From positions 32,637,938 through 32,701,937 of the forward strand of contig CM022670.1 of the NCBI GenBank assembly GCA_012295275.1: 64,000 bases of DNA. The letters run 5' to 3'. The translations under genes and the position numbers were made by a program. Every line of letters begins with the position of its first letter. Within the stretch, counting starts at the first letter, position 1. Shown in pieces: positions 52,701 to 62,878 of the stretch. The notes below the pieces were generated by a model, which made no database searches, had not been told where the DNA came from, and saw only the letters and a list, made by a program, of their open reading frames with translations. This DNA is from Chrysomallon squamiferum. Its lineage: Eukaryota > Mollusca > Gastropoda > Neomphalida > Peltospiridae.

Positions 52701-55700
52701 AGAAAAACAAAGAGAAAAGCAAGAGTGTGACAGAGAATGAGAGACAAAATGAGAGAGAGAAAGTGGGAATGACAAAGATAAAGGAAAAGATGAGTAAGAG
52801 AAAAAAGTGGAAGCTAGAAGATGTGATGAAGAAAGAAAGACAAGCACATATGTATTCCAGCCAGTGTGTGAACACTGATTACTTCTATTTACCTTGCTGG
52901 TGATACATTCATCAATATCGAGAAAGTGAATACATGATTCCTCTGTACACCCACTCTGACTGTGCAGTGAACATTCTTTCCAACATGGACACACTAAGCA
53001 GGTCTTGTAGGCTATTCTTTTCATCCACAGAGAACGTAGGTCAGATAACGTACATTCAAGAAAATATCGCACCTGTAGAGAAAATCATAAACAAAAACTG
53101 ATCTCAGATATGAAAGAGGACTAAAATAAGATGGAAATACATTAAAATTATTAATTGCACTTTGTTAACTGACCAGTAAAATTATAGTATTTTGAAACTT
53201 GTTATAATGTTTGTAGAAATGCAAATTAGATGTTATAAATATTTCTTTAAAAAAAATATACATAAAAATAAAAATAATAAATTGTTTTACTGAAACTCAA
53301 AATTATAATGTAATGAAGAATGAAAATAATTAGCACATGATTAATGATATTAATGATAAAATTTAACTCACTTTGGCACAAGCTGCTGGTGTTGGGCTTC
53401 TTCTAGCTTCTGTTGTTGTTCTGTCTTTGCCATCACCAAGAAACATTACAACTACCTTTTAAAAAACAAAATGTTCAACTGTCATGTTAAAAAGGAATAT
53501 TTGCTGATCATACTGTTTGATGCTAATTAAATAATGGCCATTATGTTTTGCTTTGTTTTACTAAATCTGAACTGTTATTGTATAATACAGGTAAACATTT
53601 CATTAAACAAACATGTTAAAGTAAACAATATATATAATAATAAATACAGTATATTAATACTTGTATTATGAATAATACTGCTTCTGATACATATTTTATA
53701 AATTTAAATTATAATGAATTTTATATATTATTTATGGAAATAACAAAACTAAGATGGAAAACTGGAAATAACTAAATATTTATTAACATATTTGGGATGT
53801 TTTTTTTTTAAATCATTTTAATCATTTGACCGGTTTGTAATCTGTTATATTCCAACAAAACAGTAGCCCAAAGTATCGGATTATTTACATTATGTATTAT
53901 ATTTATAAAGAAATGTTGATAAACTCATGAAATTTGTTTTGAAATATTTAGCTAAGAGATTAATTGTTTTGTATGAAAATAGCTTATTACAGTTCTGCCT
54001 TCAAAACTTTTAAAATTACTATGATGTGTTTTAATTTATAAATATTTTCCTTAAAATTCACATAACAAAATCAATAATAATAATTGCCTGGGTTATAAAT
54101 CTGATAATCCACAACATCTCTAGACAATTTTCATTAAAATCATCCATCCACAGATAATAAATAAAAGGTTTTACCATAATTGAAACACTTGATAATTTTT
54201 TAATTTTGTTTCTTGATAAGAACGCCTAATACATATAATGACAATAAAGAAAATCATAAGTAATATGTGCTGATAAAATGAATTTTGTAAATTCTTTTTA
54301 CTTTTATTCTTTGATAACGTCGATGTGAAAGTTCCAAGACAAAATCATGGTCAGAATCAAGATAAAACCTAGCCACCCTGCGGAAAAGGTGAAGGTCGCG
54401 TCCACCATTATCTTGTGACCATCTCACAGTCCGAGTTAAGATTCGAAAAAACAAGCCATCTGAGGATACAGAAATAGTAGGTACAAAACTAGAAACTAAT
54501 ATATAATAACAATAATAATATGAATAGTAATAGCTGTAATAGTAGTAGTAATAATAATAATATTAACAATTTTTAAAAAATGAATAATTATTTATCTCAG
54601 GATCTCTATTTAAGATGTCAATAGTTTGACATCCAGATATTTAACAATGAAATTATTAAGTAAGTAACAATACCTGGTAAGAAACCATTAAAGTCCATGT
54701 AGAAGACTGCGTCATTTTCACTGTGCCTGTAAAGTCCTTGTTTATCCTGACACTTTCTTAGACACATGGGTACGTAATAGCTTTTTGTCTCCTGAAAATG
54801 AATCTTGAAAACAATTAAAACAGGTTTGTGTGTGAAATAATTTAAAACCAATAATTAAAAAAAAAAAAAAAGTAGAAATGATAAAAATTTCTAAATTATG
54901 AATCTTTAATTTGAATTGTAAAGTGAAATGAATAGAATGATCTTATAAATATTTGAAATAAATAGTATAATATTATAAATATTCAAAATAAACAATGTAA
55001 TATTATAAATATTTGAAATAAACAAGTATAACATTATAAACTTTTGAAATAAATAGTATAACATTATAAGTATTTGAAATGAATCATTTGATTTGATAAA
55101 TATTTGAAATAAACAGCACATCATCAACATCTGAAATGAATTTGATGATTTCGTAAATACTTCTGATTATGTGGCAAAACAATACTGTAAATCATCGAAA
55201 TTCTGAAATTTTAAATTTCCATTTTGAAGCTTTACATAAATGCAATTTACCTGTCCTTGGGGTGGGAGTCTTTCTGAAATCAGGTCAAATGTCTCCATCA
55301 GTTGTAAAAGAAGTTGTTTCTGAATGAGTGCGTCTTCCCACAAAGTATCTATGAGAGGATCTTCCAGGATGCCATGTTCCAACAGCTGGACCCATTTGTC
55401 TGACAGGAGATTCCACTACAAAATCACATTCAAAAAGAAAAAACACATAAATAAAATTGGCTTAATAAAATATATGATCAAAACCTATAAAGATAGTAAA
55501 ATAAGTTTTCTTCAAAAAACCTCACAAAACCATCAAACCTCCAAATATCTATTTAAAACAGTTAATCCTCTGAGAATGTGACATCTTTCTCAAATATCTT
55601 ACAAATATTTTTAAAATTAGGAATCTGTAACAGGCATTTAATATCAATTAATGATCATAAAATGATATGTAAGTAAGTGAATGCTCCACAGAATCTAAAA

Positions 55701-56946
55701 TATCCTGCTAAAAGTTTAATTTATTAAATACTTAATATCTAAATGAATTTCAAAATAAAACAACATTCAGACAGGTTCTAAAGTTATTTACAGTGAAAAT
55801 TTGTTTTACTACTATGAAGGTGGTAAAGAAATAACCTTATCATTTGGTTTGTCTGTGGTGATGATTCGTTTGAACATGTCAATGAGCCACTGTGGTTTTA
55901 ACACCACTGTGTCCTGCAGCACACTGCTGCTTGAACTCAGGGCGTCATAGTGAATAACAACACCAAGGTCATGATAGAACTCCAACATAGTCTGCACTTC
56001 TTCAGATGATGTGATATCATGGTTGTGGGCAATTTCAGAAATCTGTGGAAAAACAGAGAAACATAAATTAAAGACAGATTTCATTCGTATGTTATTAAAA
56101 TAAAATGTCTTTAAAGTGCAGGAAAAGGTTTTAGGAATGTTGTTTTAAATATTAATGGGGTTGAAAAATAATTTTAAAAAATCTACTACATTTAAAAAAA
56201 TAAATATTATTAAATTAGTTTCCATTCATATTTTATCAAATGAACTAATTGTAATTTAGATAACTTTTTTAAAAATTCAGTAAATTTAGTTTTGAGTTTT
56301 TGGAAATTTGATTTCAATATCAATGGTTATAAGAAAAAAAATTAAGAAGGAAATTTAGACTATCATGAATGATGACAAGAAATGATAAAAAAAAAAAAAA
56401 AAAACCATTTTATATTCAATTTTTTAACTGAACCATTATAATAATTCTATAATGCAAATCAGAACAAATTAACTGACTAAACAATGAATACTGTAAATCT
56501 TATTACCTGCTCATAGGTGGCAAAGTTTGTTCCTGTGTCAGCTAGATGAACAATCTCCTGCTCAAATTTTAACCACTTAATTGGAATTTGTTCTCCCATG
56601 TATGGCTCTCTATGAGCCACTTTTTCTATTTCTTCTCTTAGCAAGTCAATCTGGAAACAAATTTATAAACATCACAATATGTTTGGAAACCATTCTGTTT
56701 ATCACCTGCTTATTCATCATTAATGTCAAATTAACCACCATAGTGAATTTTGGGGGGTTTTTTGGTTTTATTTATTTATTTATTATTATTATTATTATTA
56801 TTTTTACCTGTGGATCTTCTCCCAGCTCATAATTGTTTTCCACTGCAAAAAATGGTGTCACGATGTGCTGAGCATAGGGTTTACCAGTAATAAACTCTCT
56901 TAACTGTCCAAACTTTTCTTCTACCTGTGTAACAAAATTAAAACAA

Positions 56947-56978
<32 letters not shown>

Positions 56979-59900
56979 AGTATAGAGAAAACTAAGACTG
57001 ATACATCATAGTGAATATCTAAAGTCTGTTTAATTATAATATTGCTATATCTATTGTAAAATAAAAAAAAAAAAAAATAAACATTAACTAAATACTTATG
57101 ATGATGATGATGATAATTAGAATCACATACAAAACAATTAACAGATTATCTAAAGTTATCAATCATAAATAAATGCATTAATGACTGAAACTCATCTATA
57201 ATATCTAGTTTCATTTAATGCATCTGTGAAGTGATTTAAATAAAAATATAACTTTGCACAATTGCAAGAAAATGTTTAATATTAAACTGTTATACTGAAT
57301 ATCTTTTTAAATTTGTTTTTAGTTTCAGTCATTAATATATGAGAAAACTGACCCTTTGATTTTGTGTTTGAAAATCTGGGTGAAGACTGTTTCGGTGGGT
57401 GCCTACAATGAAGATTGGTGGTGACAACTTGATGTTGTCAACACTATTTCTTGTATTTTCAGCTGCATGGCTGTGAATGGATCTCATCCAGAAGTCCATA
57501 TACTCTAGCACTGATAATTCCTCTTCATTTTCAGACTATAACATTAAGAATAAATTAAAATAATTAACAAATATGTTCTGTTGATTATATTTGTTTTACA
57601 ATATTTGTTTTTAAATCTAAAACATACATTATTTAGAAACATAGAGTAAATTTCTGTGAGGTACGTATTCAAATTATTAAATATTGTTGGCACTGGATTA
57701 TTTATTTTTAAAAAGATTTTGTAAAACACAAATACATTAATCATTCAAATCTTTAAGTGATAGATTTTTATTTAGACTTTGTTGTTACTCATATTTCACC
57801 TGTATTTTGCTTTCTCCATCACTATTAACAAGGTCATCATTCAAATTGAAAACTATAACATAGACAGCTCGCGATGTAAGGAACACCTGAAACAGATTTT
57901 TTAAAGGTTAAATAAATTTATATATATGAAAAAAAATATTAAGTATAATATAATGTTGGCATTTAAAAAATAAGTTATGAGTAATTATAATATACATTGT
58001 GGGTTTTTAATGATGAAAAAGTGTCCTTTATATAGTTTCATTTATTAATAAATAAATGTAAAATAATTTTACTTCAAATACAGCAAACACAAATAAAATA
58101 AAAGTGTACACACGCAAACACATTATTATTATGATAAACTTTGGAATAATAGATATTTCTGGATAGTGCTAAATTAAAATCTGTAATTTAATATATCAAA
58201 ATTAACAAAGCTTTATTCCTCATAAAGACTGATTTATAGATTTCTAAATTACCAAAACAATTTCCTGAAAATATCTTAATGTCAATCAACAGCATTATCA
58301 TAAGAAAATACACATATTTATACAAATACAAATACCTATACATTTACATATATTCCTTTTCATATAGGATTACATTGTAATACACAATGTATATTTTACT
58401 ATGAATATAAATTGTTGTTGCTTTTAAACTTTATAACAAACACTATATAGTAACACATATATATTGATTTGTATAATTAAATTAATTAAGTATAGTTATT
58501 TCTCTAATGTTAACCAATATCGTCTATGCTAATTTTTATGCTTAACACACACACACACACCCACTCACCAACACACACACACACAAACACTTACACACTA
58601 GTTTTTGTTTTCAATACTAATTTGACGAGTGACATAACTCACAGCTTGGCATTCAAATCCCACATATTTAACAGCCACTGATATTTTATATCTTCACTGT
58701 TTTGCTTTAGTTTTTTTACGTTTCACCTACACCTACACACAATAATTATCCATAATAAACAAAATGATTTATTTAAATAATAACCTGATGAGTGGTATAA
58801 TACACAGCTTGGCCTGCAAAATCCCAGATGTTTAAAACGACTTTCTGACATCTCTCTAACTTCAGAAGATCTGCACCGTTTGTCTTGTTAGAGCTGTTTT
58901 CTTTTAACATCTCCTGTACAAGCTCCACCACACGACTTGGTATGTCTGTCATTACGTCAGGAGGAATTTTAACATTTTCAAGAACAGTGGTTGTGGAATT
59001 TGACTGTTTTGTAAAATGTGTTTTTGCATCCTGCAAGCATATTTTAAAAATATTTTTCTTTTATTAAGGTTTTAGATTTAACTGTTTTTAAAGAATAAAT
59101 TATCTTCAAATGTTATTCCTTAATATAAGTGAAGAGCTAACTAGTTTAAAGGGAAGACAACAAAGAATAAAATGCACGTAGTTTTAAAATGTGTCAAGTT
59201 TTGCAAAAAATTGTAATTTATAATTATTTCACATTCTGACAAATAAAAAATAATTTTGAAAATTAATGTAAATAAATTCTCAATTAGGCTTTAAAAACTT
59301 TAACAAACCTTGACTTAATCATTAACATCTTTGGGAAAGCATAAGAAAAATATAATTTATTTTTAAGAAAAAAAAAAGGAAAAAAAGAAAAAGAAGAAGC
59401 CTAAGAGTAAGAAATTAATTTTAACAGATGATCAATAATAGTGAATAATAACAATAAAAAGAAAAATATTAAAATAATTATTAAATATAAGGAAATAAAA
59501 TATTATAGACATTGCTTTCTTTTTTAATGTCCAAATGTCAAAAGGATTTTAAAGTTGATCCACTGAAAGAAAAATGCAGTTTGACAACTGAATCAATACT
59601 TTTTTCCTGTCATCTTGAAATGAGACAAGAAAGAAAACAAAAAATCATTATTATAAGTATTTAGAAGAGAACAGTAATTCAAGATTCACTGTACACAATT
59701 TTGTAATGAGACTTGTATCAAAAATCAATAGAGTTAATTTGTTCGACACAACATTTACTTAAATATCAATAGGAGTTTTCTTGCTCTACATTTAGGGTTA
59801 CCTAATTCTTGAGACATTACACAGAATATTGATTCTAACCTCAACACTGAGTGCACATCCATGAAAAGAAAAAATCAGATGCATGCACAATGGTAGACTA

Positions 59901-62563
59901 ATTAAATTTGATGTCTATTGTCTGTTTTATGATATCAGCATTCAGTCAGTGCAGAAAGGAAACATATAGAAGAAAAGCTATTTATAACCTATTACTAATA
60001 TCTTTTTAATGTATAATGCCATAATCAAACACAAATTAACACACATAGTGTATATCAGTTGACAATAAAAAGAAAAGAAAAAACAAAAATAATAATCAAA
60101 CATATTAATGTTAATTAAAAGGCTATAAATGACTACTTTTTAATTTATTTTTGTCTGCAGTTCTCCGACATTTATACTAAAACTGTAAAATTATTATATT
60201 TGTTTCTGAATTATTTCTAGGTGATTACTTAATATCTGAAAGTTATTATTTTTTTCATGATCACAAAGTTATTATTACTCACATCCAGAACCATCAGGCT
60301 AAAAAATACTTTTATAATTTCAGTGAATTGAGACCACAAAACAGTAATTTCCTTTTTCTTTCTTTCTTTTTTTCCCTTCCCCCTCCATTATAAAAATAAC
60401 TTTTATCTACTTTGACTATTATTACCTTTGAAATGTTTTCTTCAGAACCAGTTATTGATGATCTTTTTACTGGATTGGGAGATTTTCCAGCTTCATTAAC
60501 TTGCCGTTTCTGATACAGTAATTCTTGAACAATGTTAGTTGCTATAGCTTTGTGATATTCCTCTTCAATTCCATCTGAACCACCTTAACATAATAAAAAA
60601 CCAAAAAATAGGACCTCTAATCATATTAATTTATATTATTTTGTAAATACATAATCTAATCTGTGCTATACTTCTCAGAAAGTTTATCAAAAATATATTC
60701 ATTACAGATGCCCAATTAGTGTCTGTTACTAGTAGATCACCCAAAGCAAAACTGTGTAAACCATCTTCTTTGTCTAAAAAGTTTGCTTATATTTATAATT
60801 TCTATAATAAAAACCCATTTCTTTGCCTAAAGTATTTTTCAGGTATTTCAACATTACTGTAAGTGAGATGAAAGCATACAAATTATAAAATAATAAATTT
60901 AAAATATTTATTACCTAAAATGCCTAAATTCTTTCTGTCATCCTCTGTTTCTTCTGTGACTGTATCTTCTCCCTTGATAGCCAGTTTCCAGGATGATCGG
61001 TTATTTAGATTGAAAGAACATGATGATGAGAGGTCAATTCCATCTGTCCTTTCTTCAGAGTCATTTTGACTATATAAAAAAAAAGGTAAAACATATCTAC
61101 ACTAACATTTCAGTGCAATGAAAAAACCCACATTAGTTCTCAGTCTAATCATAAATTTGCTCAAGCTACTCTTTAACGCAGAGTTAACAGGCAGAAATAA
61201 AAATTAAAACTGATTAAAATATTTCAGAAACCAACCTCTATATGGAAGGGTTGTAAATACTGTAGAAGTCATTTCTAGGGAGTGTTTTGCACTTTTTACT
61301 TATTATTATTATTATATTTATCAATTATAGCATAAATGTGTGTGTTTATGTGTGTTTTTGTTTGTTTAGTTCAAGGCAAGGTAACTGCATGGAATATAGA
61401 TGATCTACCTTTGGCCTGTGAGGGACTTCTTTAAGCTTGTTTTCCCAACCCTGTCTTTTCCAACAAGCATTAGTCGGGTGCGGTACACTGACTGTGTTCC
61501 TGACTGACATGATTTCTCGTAGGCTTCTATTGCCTTAGGACCTCTTGCTGTTATTTCTTTTGGAGCATCATCTGAGTAATAAATATGTAGCAGAATGTAA
61601 TATGACAAACAATCTTACTTCAGAAAAAATTCAGAGAACATATTAACAAATGACTGAAAAAGCAAAAGAAATAAGCTTGGATTATATTGTAACAGATGTT
61701 GAAAGATCCATCTTTTGAAAGTTTGATCTAACCCATGTCAGAGATTAACATATTGTTGAATATTGCTTTAAACTGCATTTATACTTTAGTATCTTCAACA
61801 TCAGTTGTTTCAGAAACATTCTGATGGTCAGAAGCACTATTTCTAAGTCATTCATTTATACATCATATTAAAGCAAAAACATAATTCAAAAATGATGGTA
61901 GCCTTTTTCATTTTACACACACACACACACACACACTATATATATATATGTATAAAATATTAATAAAATATTAATAGTCATGGACATTTTGTCTTAGGAA
62001 ACTTTATATATCGAATTCCAACAATAAGTAAATTATGTATCAATTGATAATAGATAAGATGTGATTTTAGAAGTATATAAAATACAAATTAACATACCTG
62101 ACTTAACAAACTTGGCACTGTTTGTGTTACCATATATGTCCAGCAGTAACCACAGTGGTTGATTTGTTGGTAGGTTGGATAGGAGAACTCCTTTATGCTC
62201 TCCATCTACAAAAAGTTGGAGCTGACCAGCTTGTGTTATATAGAATGTCACTTTAGAACCTGTTGAGATGAAATTTTCGTTCAATGACCTGACCCAATAG
62301 CCCTCCTTTTCAGTAAGATCTGGATATGCATATTTAGGAATATCATCTTCACTGAGAGTCTCTGGATTGACTGTTGTTAGTCCTATCCGTACAGCCCCAC
62401 TCCATGCTGTAATGCATGAAAGCTCCACAGAATATCTTTTACCAATGCTAACTGGCTCTTGTCCAAACACAATTCCATTACAGAAGTGTGCTTCTGTCCT
62501 TGTAGCCCGCAGTTTATCACTGGACAGTGAGACAGCCTTCCCATGAACATGGTGAAATTTCAT
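49447..62563 (-). CDS. NHR-Roc-COR-Death-TIR multidomain Roco GTPase with C-terminal CaaX box (21 exons)
   Basis: Twenty-one exons from ATG at 62563 to TAA at 49447 join with consistent phases and GT-AG introns into about 1,242 codons. Order: neuralized homology repeat (1-155); Roc GTPase (about 185-525) with P-loop GKDRVGKTS (193-201), candidate G2 Thr218, DFAG (384-387) and G4 THRN (471-474); COR (about 526-815); a Cys/His-rich stretch (824-883); Death domain (about 928-1010); TIR domain (about 1019-1130) with FISY and a glutamate in NREL; a Ser/Thr/Pro-rich tail; and C-terminal CIVL, a CaaX box. Roco proteins are GTPases that signal through attached domains. Death plus TIR is also the MyD88 order, and the TIR sequence most resembles SARM1-type TIRs. 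Role inferred: GTP-controlled Death/TIR signalling or NAD+ cleavage at a membrane. No leucine-rich repeats and no kinase are seen. Confidence 0.95.
50055..50232 (-). CDS. Roco exon 20: TIR domain, second half
   Basis: Acceptor atttgcag and donor gtagga. It reads VVIACITPKYVVSHHCNREL, SLADILHKPVIPIMFENIMW, PPPGGMAVIFSQLAYINMK. The pattern of Glu followed by a short helix, then (K/P)VIPI and a WP motif resembles SARM1, whose catalytic Glu sits at the equivalent place. Confidence 0.95.
50577..50755 (-). CDS. Roco exon 19: TIR domain, first half
   Basis: Acceptor tgttacag and donor gtgggt. It reads ENGIAPAQVFISYQWD, IQDDVQALRDHLERAGFSCW, MDIGQMGAGDLLNVKIDDGI RKSK. FISYxWD (box 1), GFxCWxD and the GD loop are typical of TIR domains. 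Confidence 0.96.
51244..51417 (-). CDS. Roco exon 18: Death domain, second half
   Basis: Acceptor tgctcag and donor gtaaca. It encodes GYKLSQIDKINEDLNPSLVL, LTDWILSSGNTNLSVDLLCV, YLEQLSRDDIVDIIQRAK. The pattern of (L)GYxxxQIDxI, DW and (Y/L)LxxLxRxDIVDII is a Death-fold signature. Confidence 0.93.
51847..52005 (-). CDS. Roco exon 17: Death domain, first half (acceptor ambiguous)
   Basis: The donor gtgtgt at the low end is clear. Two acceptors keep the frame: high end 52005 (adds a Pro-rich FHQPIVPPLCLQ stretch) or high end 51966 (13 residues shorter, with the better pyrimidine tract). The best-looking acceptor between them, tttcatcag at about 51997, would break the frame. The body reads NVPDLPIWMKGAAKLLNGGD, ENQDWIALAKLMG, the first Death-domain helices. 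Confidence 0.8.
52500..52569 (-). CDS. Roco exon 16: linker with Cys/His
   Basis: Acceptor ttccacag and donor gtaaaa, 70 bases. It encodes VVCCEHRRVKTETIKNWF and PVPKL. It continues the Cys/His-rich stretch of exon 15. Confidence 0.85.
52893..53072 (-). CDS. Roco exon 15: Cys-rich end of COR
   Basis: Acceptor ctctacag and donor gtaaat, 60 codons. Cysteines at 842, 845, 847, 851, 859, 864 and 874 and histidines at 854 and 866 give C-x2-C-x-C-x3-C-x2-H-x4-C-x4-C-x-H, compatible with zinc binding (inference). Confidence 0.9.
53372..53455 (-). CDS. Roco exon 14: COR
   Basis: Acceptor tttaaaag and donor gtgagt, 28 codons. It reads VVVMFLGDGKDRTTTEARR then SPTPAACAK. The nearer gtag acceptor would put a stop codon in frame, so this acceptor was chosen. 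Confidence 0.85.
54302..54459 (-). CDS. Roco exon 13: COR
   Basis: Acceptor atcctcag and donor gtaaaa. It reads DGLFFRILTRTVRWSQDNGG, RDLHLFRRVARFYLDSDHDF and VLELSHRRYQRIK. The P-x-G-LF-x-R pattern (the Pro comes from exon 12) is typical of COR. Confidence 0.93.
54674..54791 (-). CDS. Roco exon 12: COR
   Basis: Acceptor cattttcag and donor gtattg. It encodes ETKSYYVPMCLRKCQDKQGL and YRHSENDAVFYMDFNGFLP. YxVPxxL and the FxGFLP end are COR hallmarks. Confidence 0.93.
54920..55160. repeat. ~34-36-bp minisatellite in a Roco intron
   Basis: About seven degenerate units of ataatattataaatatttga followed by aataaacag. The reverse-strand frame over it (54906-55130) is a repeat translation, not a gene. 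Confidence 0.85.
55251..55415 (-). CDS. Roco exon 11: COR
   Basis: Acceptor ttttgtag and donor gtaaat, 55 codons. It encodes WNLLSDKWVQLLEHGILEDP, LIDTLWEDALIQKQLLLQLM and ETFDLISERLPPQGQ. The HGIL...LW and LLxLMExFDLI patterns are characteristic of COR. Confidence 0.95.
55836..56042 (-). CDS. Roco exon 10: COR
   Basis: Acceptor ttccacag and donor gttatt, 69 codons. It contains EVQTMLEFYHDLGVVIHYD and VVLKPQWLIDMFKRIITT, the strongly conserved COR core (FxHxLGxxxxY... VxLxPQWLIDxF). Confidence 0.96.
56507..56650 (-). CDS. Roco exon 9: Roc-COR junction
   Basis: Acceptor gtttccag and donor gtaata, 48 codons. It encodes IDLLREEIEKVAHREPYMGE, QIPIKWLKFEQEIVHLADTG and TNFATYEQ. The IPxxWLxFE pattern starts COR. 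Confidence 0.95.
56808..56924 (-). CDS. Roco exon 8: Roc C-terminal part (G5 region)
   Basis: Acceptor ttacacag and donor gtaaaa, 39 codons. It encodes VEEKFGQLREFITGKPYAQH and IVTPFFAVENNYELGEDPQ. FFAVEN takes the place of the G5 loop. Confidence 0.93.
57353..57535 (-). CDS. Roco exon 7: Roc, G4 motif
   Basis: Acceptor gttatag and donor gtcagt, 61 codons. It contains VLEYMDFWMRSIHSHAAEN and PPIFIVGTHRNSLHPDFQTQ. The THRN sequence is the G4 site, with Asn where Roc domains usually have Asp. Confidence 0.94.
57800..57886 (-). CDS. Roco exon 6: Roc beta-strand after switch II
   Basis: Acceptor tgtttcag and donor gtgaaa, 29 codons. It encodes VFLTSRAVYVIVFNLNDDLV and NSDGESKIQ, the FLTxRAxYxxVFxL strand conserved in Roc. 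Confidence 0.95.
58617..58700 (-). pseudogene. Decayed partial copy of Roco exon 5 in the following intron
   Basis: On the minus strand gtgggatttgaatgccaagc followed by tgtgagttatgtcactcgtc parallels the exon end tgggattttgcaggccaagc, tgtgtattatacc, actcatca. One base is missing at TTTTGC, which shifts the frame and yields a stop in the TGG-GAT frame. The donor is no longer clear. Confidence 0.7.
58785..59030 (-). CDS. Roco exon 5: insert and switch II (DFAGQ)
   Basis: Acceptor gcttgcag and donor gttatt, 82 codons. A polar insert (KQSNSTTTVLENVKIPPD...) is followed by KVVLNIWDFAGQAVYYTTHQ. DFAGQ is the G3/switch II motif of Roc. A decayed copy of this exon's end lies at 58617-58700. Confidence 0.95.
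59031..60425. other. Roco intron 4
   Basis: About 1.4 kb, AT-rich with poly-A and AAAG stretches. No other feature is recognised. Confidence 0.7.
60426..60583 (-). CDS. Roco exon 4: Roc insert
   Basis: Acceptor tgttaag and donor gtaata. It encodes (G)GSDGIEEEYHKAIATNIVQE, LLYQKRQVNEAGKSPNPVKR and SSITGSEENISK. It is polar and lies in the long insert between G1 and G3. Confidence 0.85.
60915..61069 (-). CDS. Roco exon 3: Roc insert with candidate G2
   Basis: Acceptor tatatag and donor gtaata. It encodes SQNDSEERTDGIDLSSSC, SFNLNNRSSWKLAIKGEDTV and TEETEDDRKNLGIL. The EERTDGIDL segment aligns with the TxGI effector (G2) region of Roc. Confidence 0.85.
61409..61571 (-). CDS. Roco exon 2: Roc P-loop
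   Basis: Acceptor ttactcag and donor gtagat. It encodes DDAPKEITARGPKAIEAYEK, SCQSGTQSVYRTRLMLVGK and DRVGKTSLKKSLTGQ. The P-loop is G-x4-GKTS at 193-201. Confidence 0.96.
62098..62563 (-). CDS. Roco exon 1 (coding): NHR / neuralized domain
   Basis: The ATG at 62563 has A at -3. The frame is closed by a TGA 27 bases upstream, and the donor gtatgt is at 62097. It encodes MKFHHVHGKAVSLSSDKLRA, TRTEAHFCNGIVFGQEPVSI, a GAVRIGLTTVNPETL strand, GYWVRSLNE and LFVDGEHKGVLLSNLPTNQP LWLLLDIYGNT, the complete single NHR beta-sandwich. NHR domains are known from Neuralized E3 ligases, where they bind protein partners. An upstream coding exon cannot be excluded. Confidence 0.94.
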
Positions 62564-62878
62564 CTTGTAGAACTCATCAGTTCTTCAAATTCATCCATTC
62601 TGACTTCATTATCTTTTGCAGTTAGGTGCATGGCTAAATTAATCAATAGTAATACACATCTTTAACAAAACTGCTGCCACAGGTGGAGTTATAACACAAA
62701 CAAAAAACAGTGGTCGATGATAATCAACAGAATGCTGATCTAAGTAGATAAAACATCAGCAGATTTGAAATGTATTGCTGTACATGCCAATATCAAAACA
62801 GATGATGTATAGCTGCCTTTTAAATACATTTTATGTGCCAACTTGAGACAACATTCGTAATTCTTCTATGACAATCAT
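62564..62878 (-). other. Probable 5' UTR part of Roco exon 1, with short uORFs
   Basis: A pyrimidine-rich acceptor, cttttttcttacag on the minus strand, ends at 62879. From there to the start codon the sequence is uninterrupted. It holds a 15-codon uORF starting at 62878 and a 23-codon uORF (62631-62560) whose stop overlaps the main start as ATGA. The exon boundary is inferred from the acceptor only. Confidence 0.4.

Noticed and set aside
52605-52903. Ser/Leu/Phe-rich (-) and Lys/Glu-rich (+) frames
   Set aside because: A purine-rich AGAG intronic tract next to Roco exon 15; low complexity on both strands.
54906-55130. Ile/Leu/Phe repeat ORF on the minus strand
   Set aside because: Translation of the 34-36-bp minisatellite in Roco intron 11.
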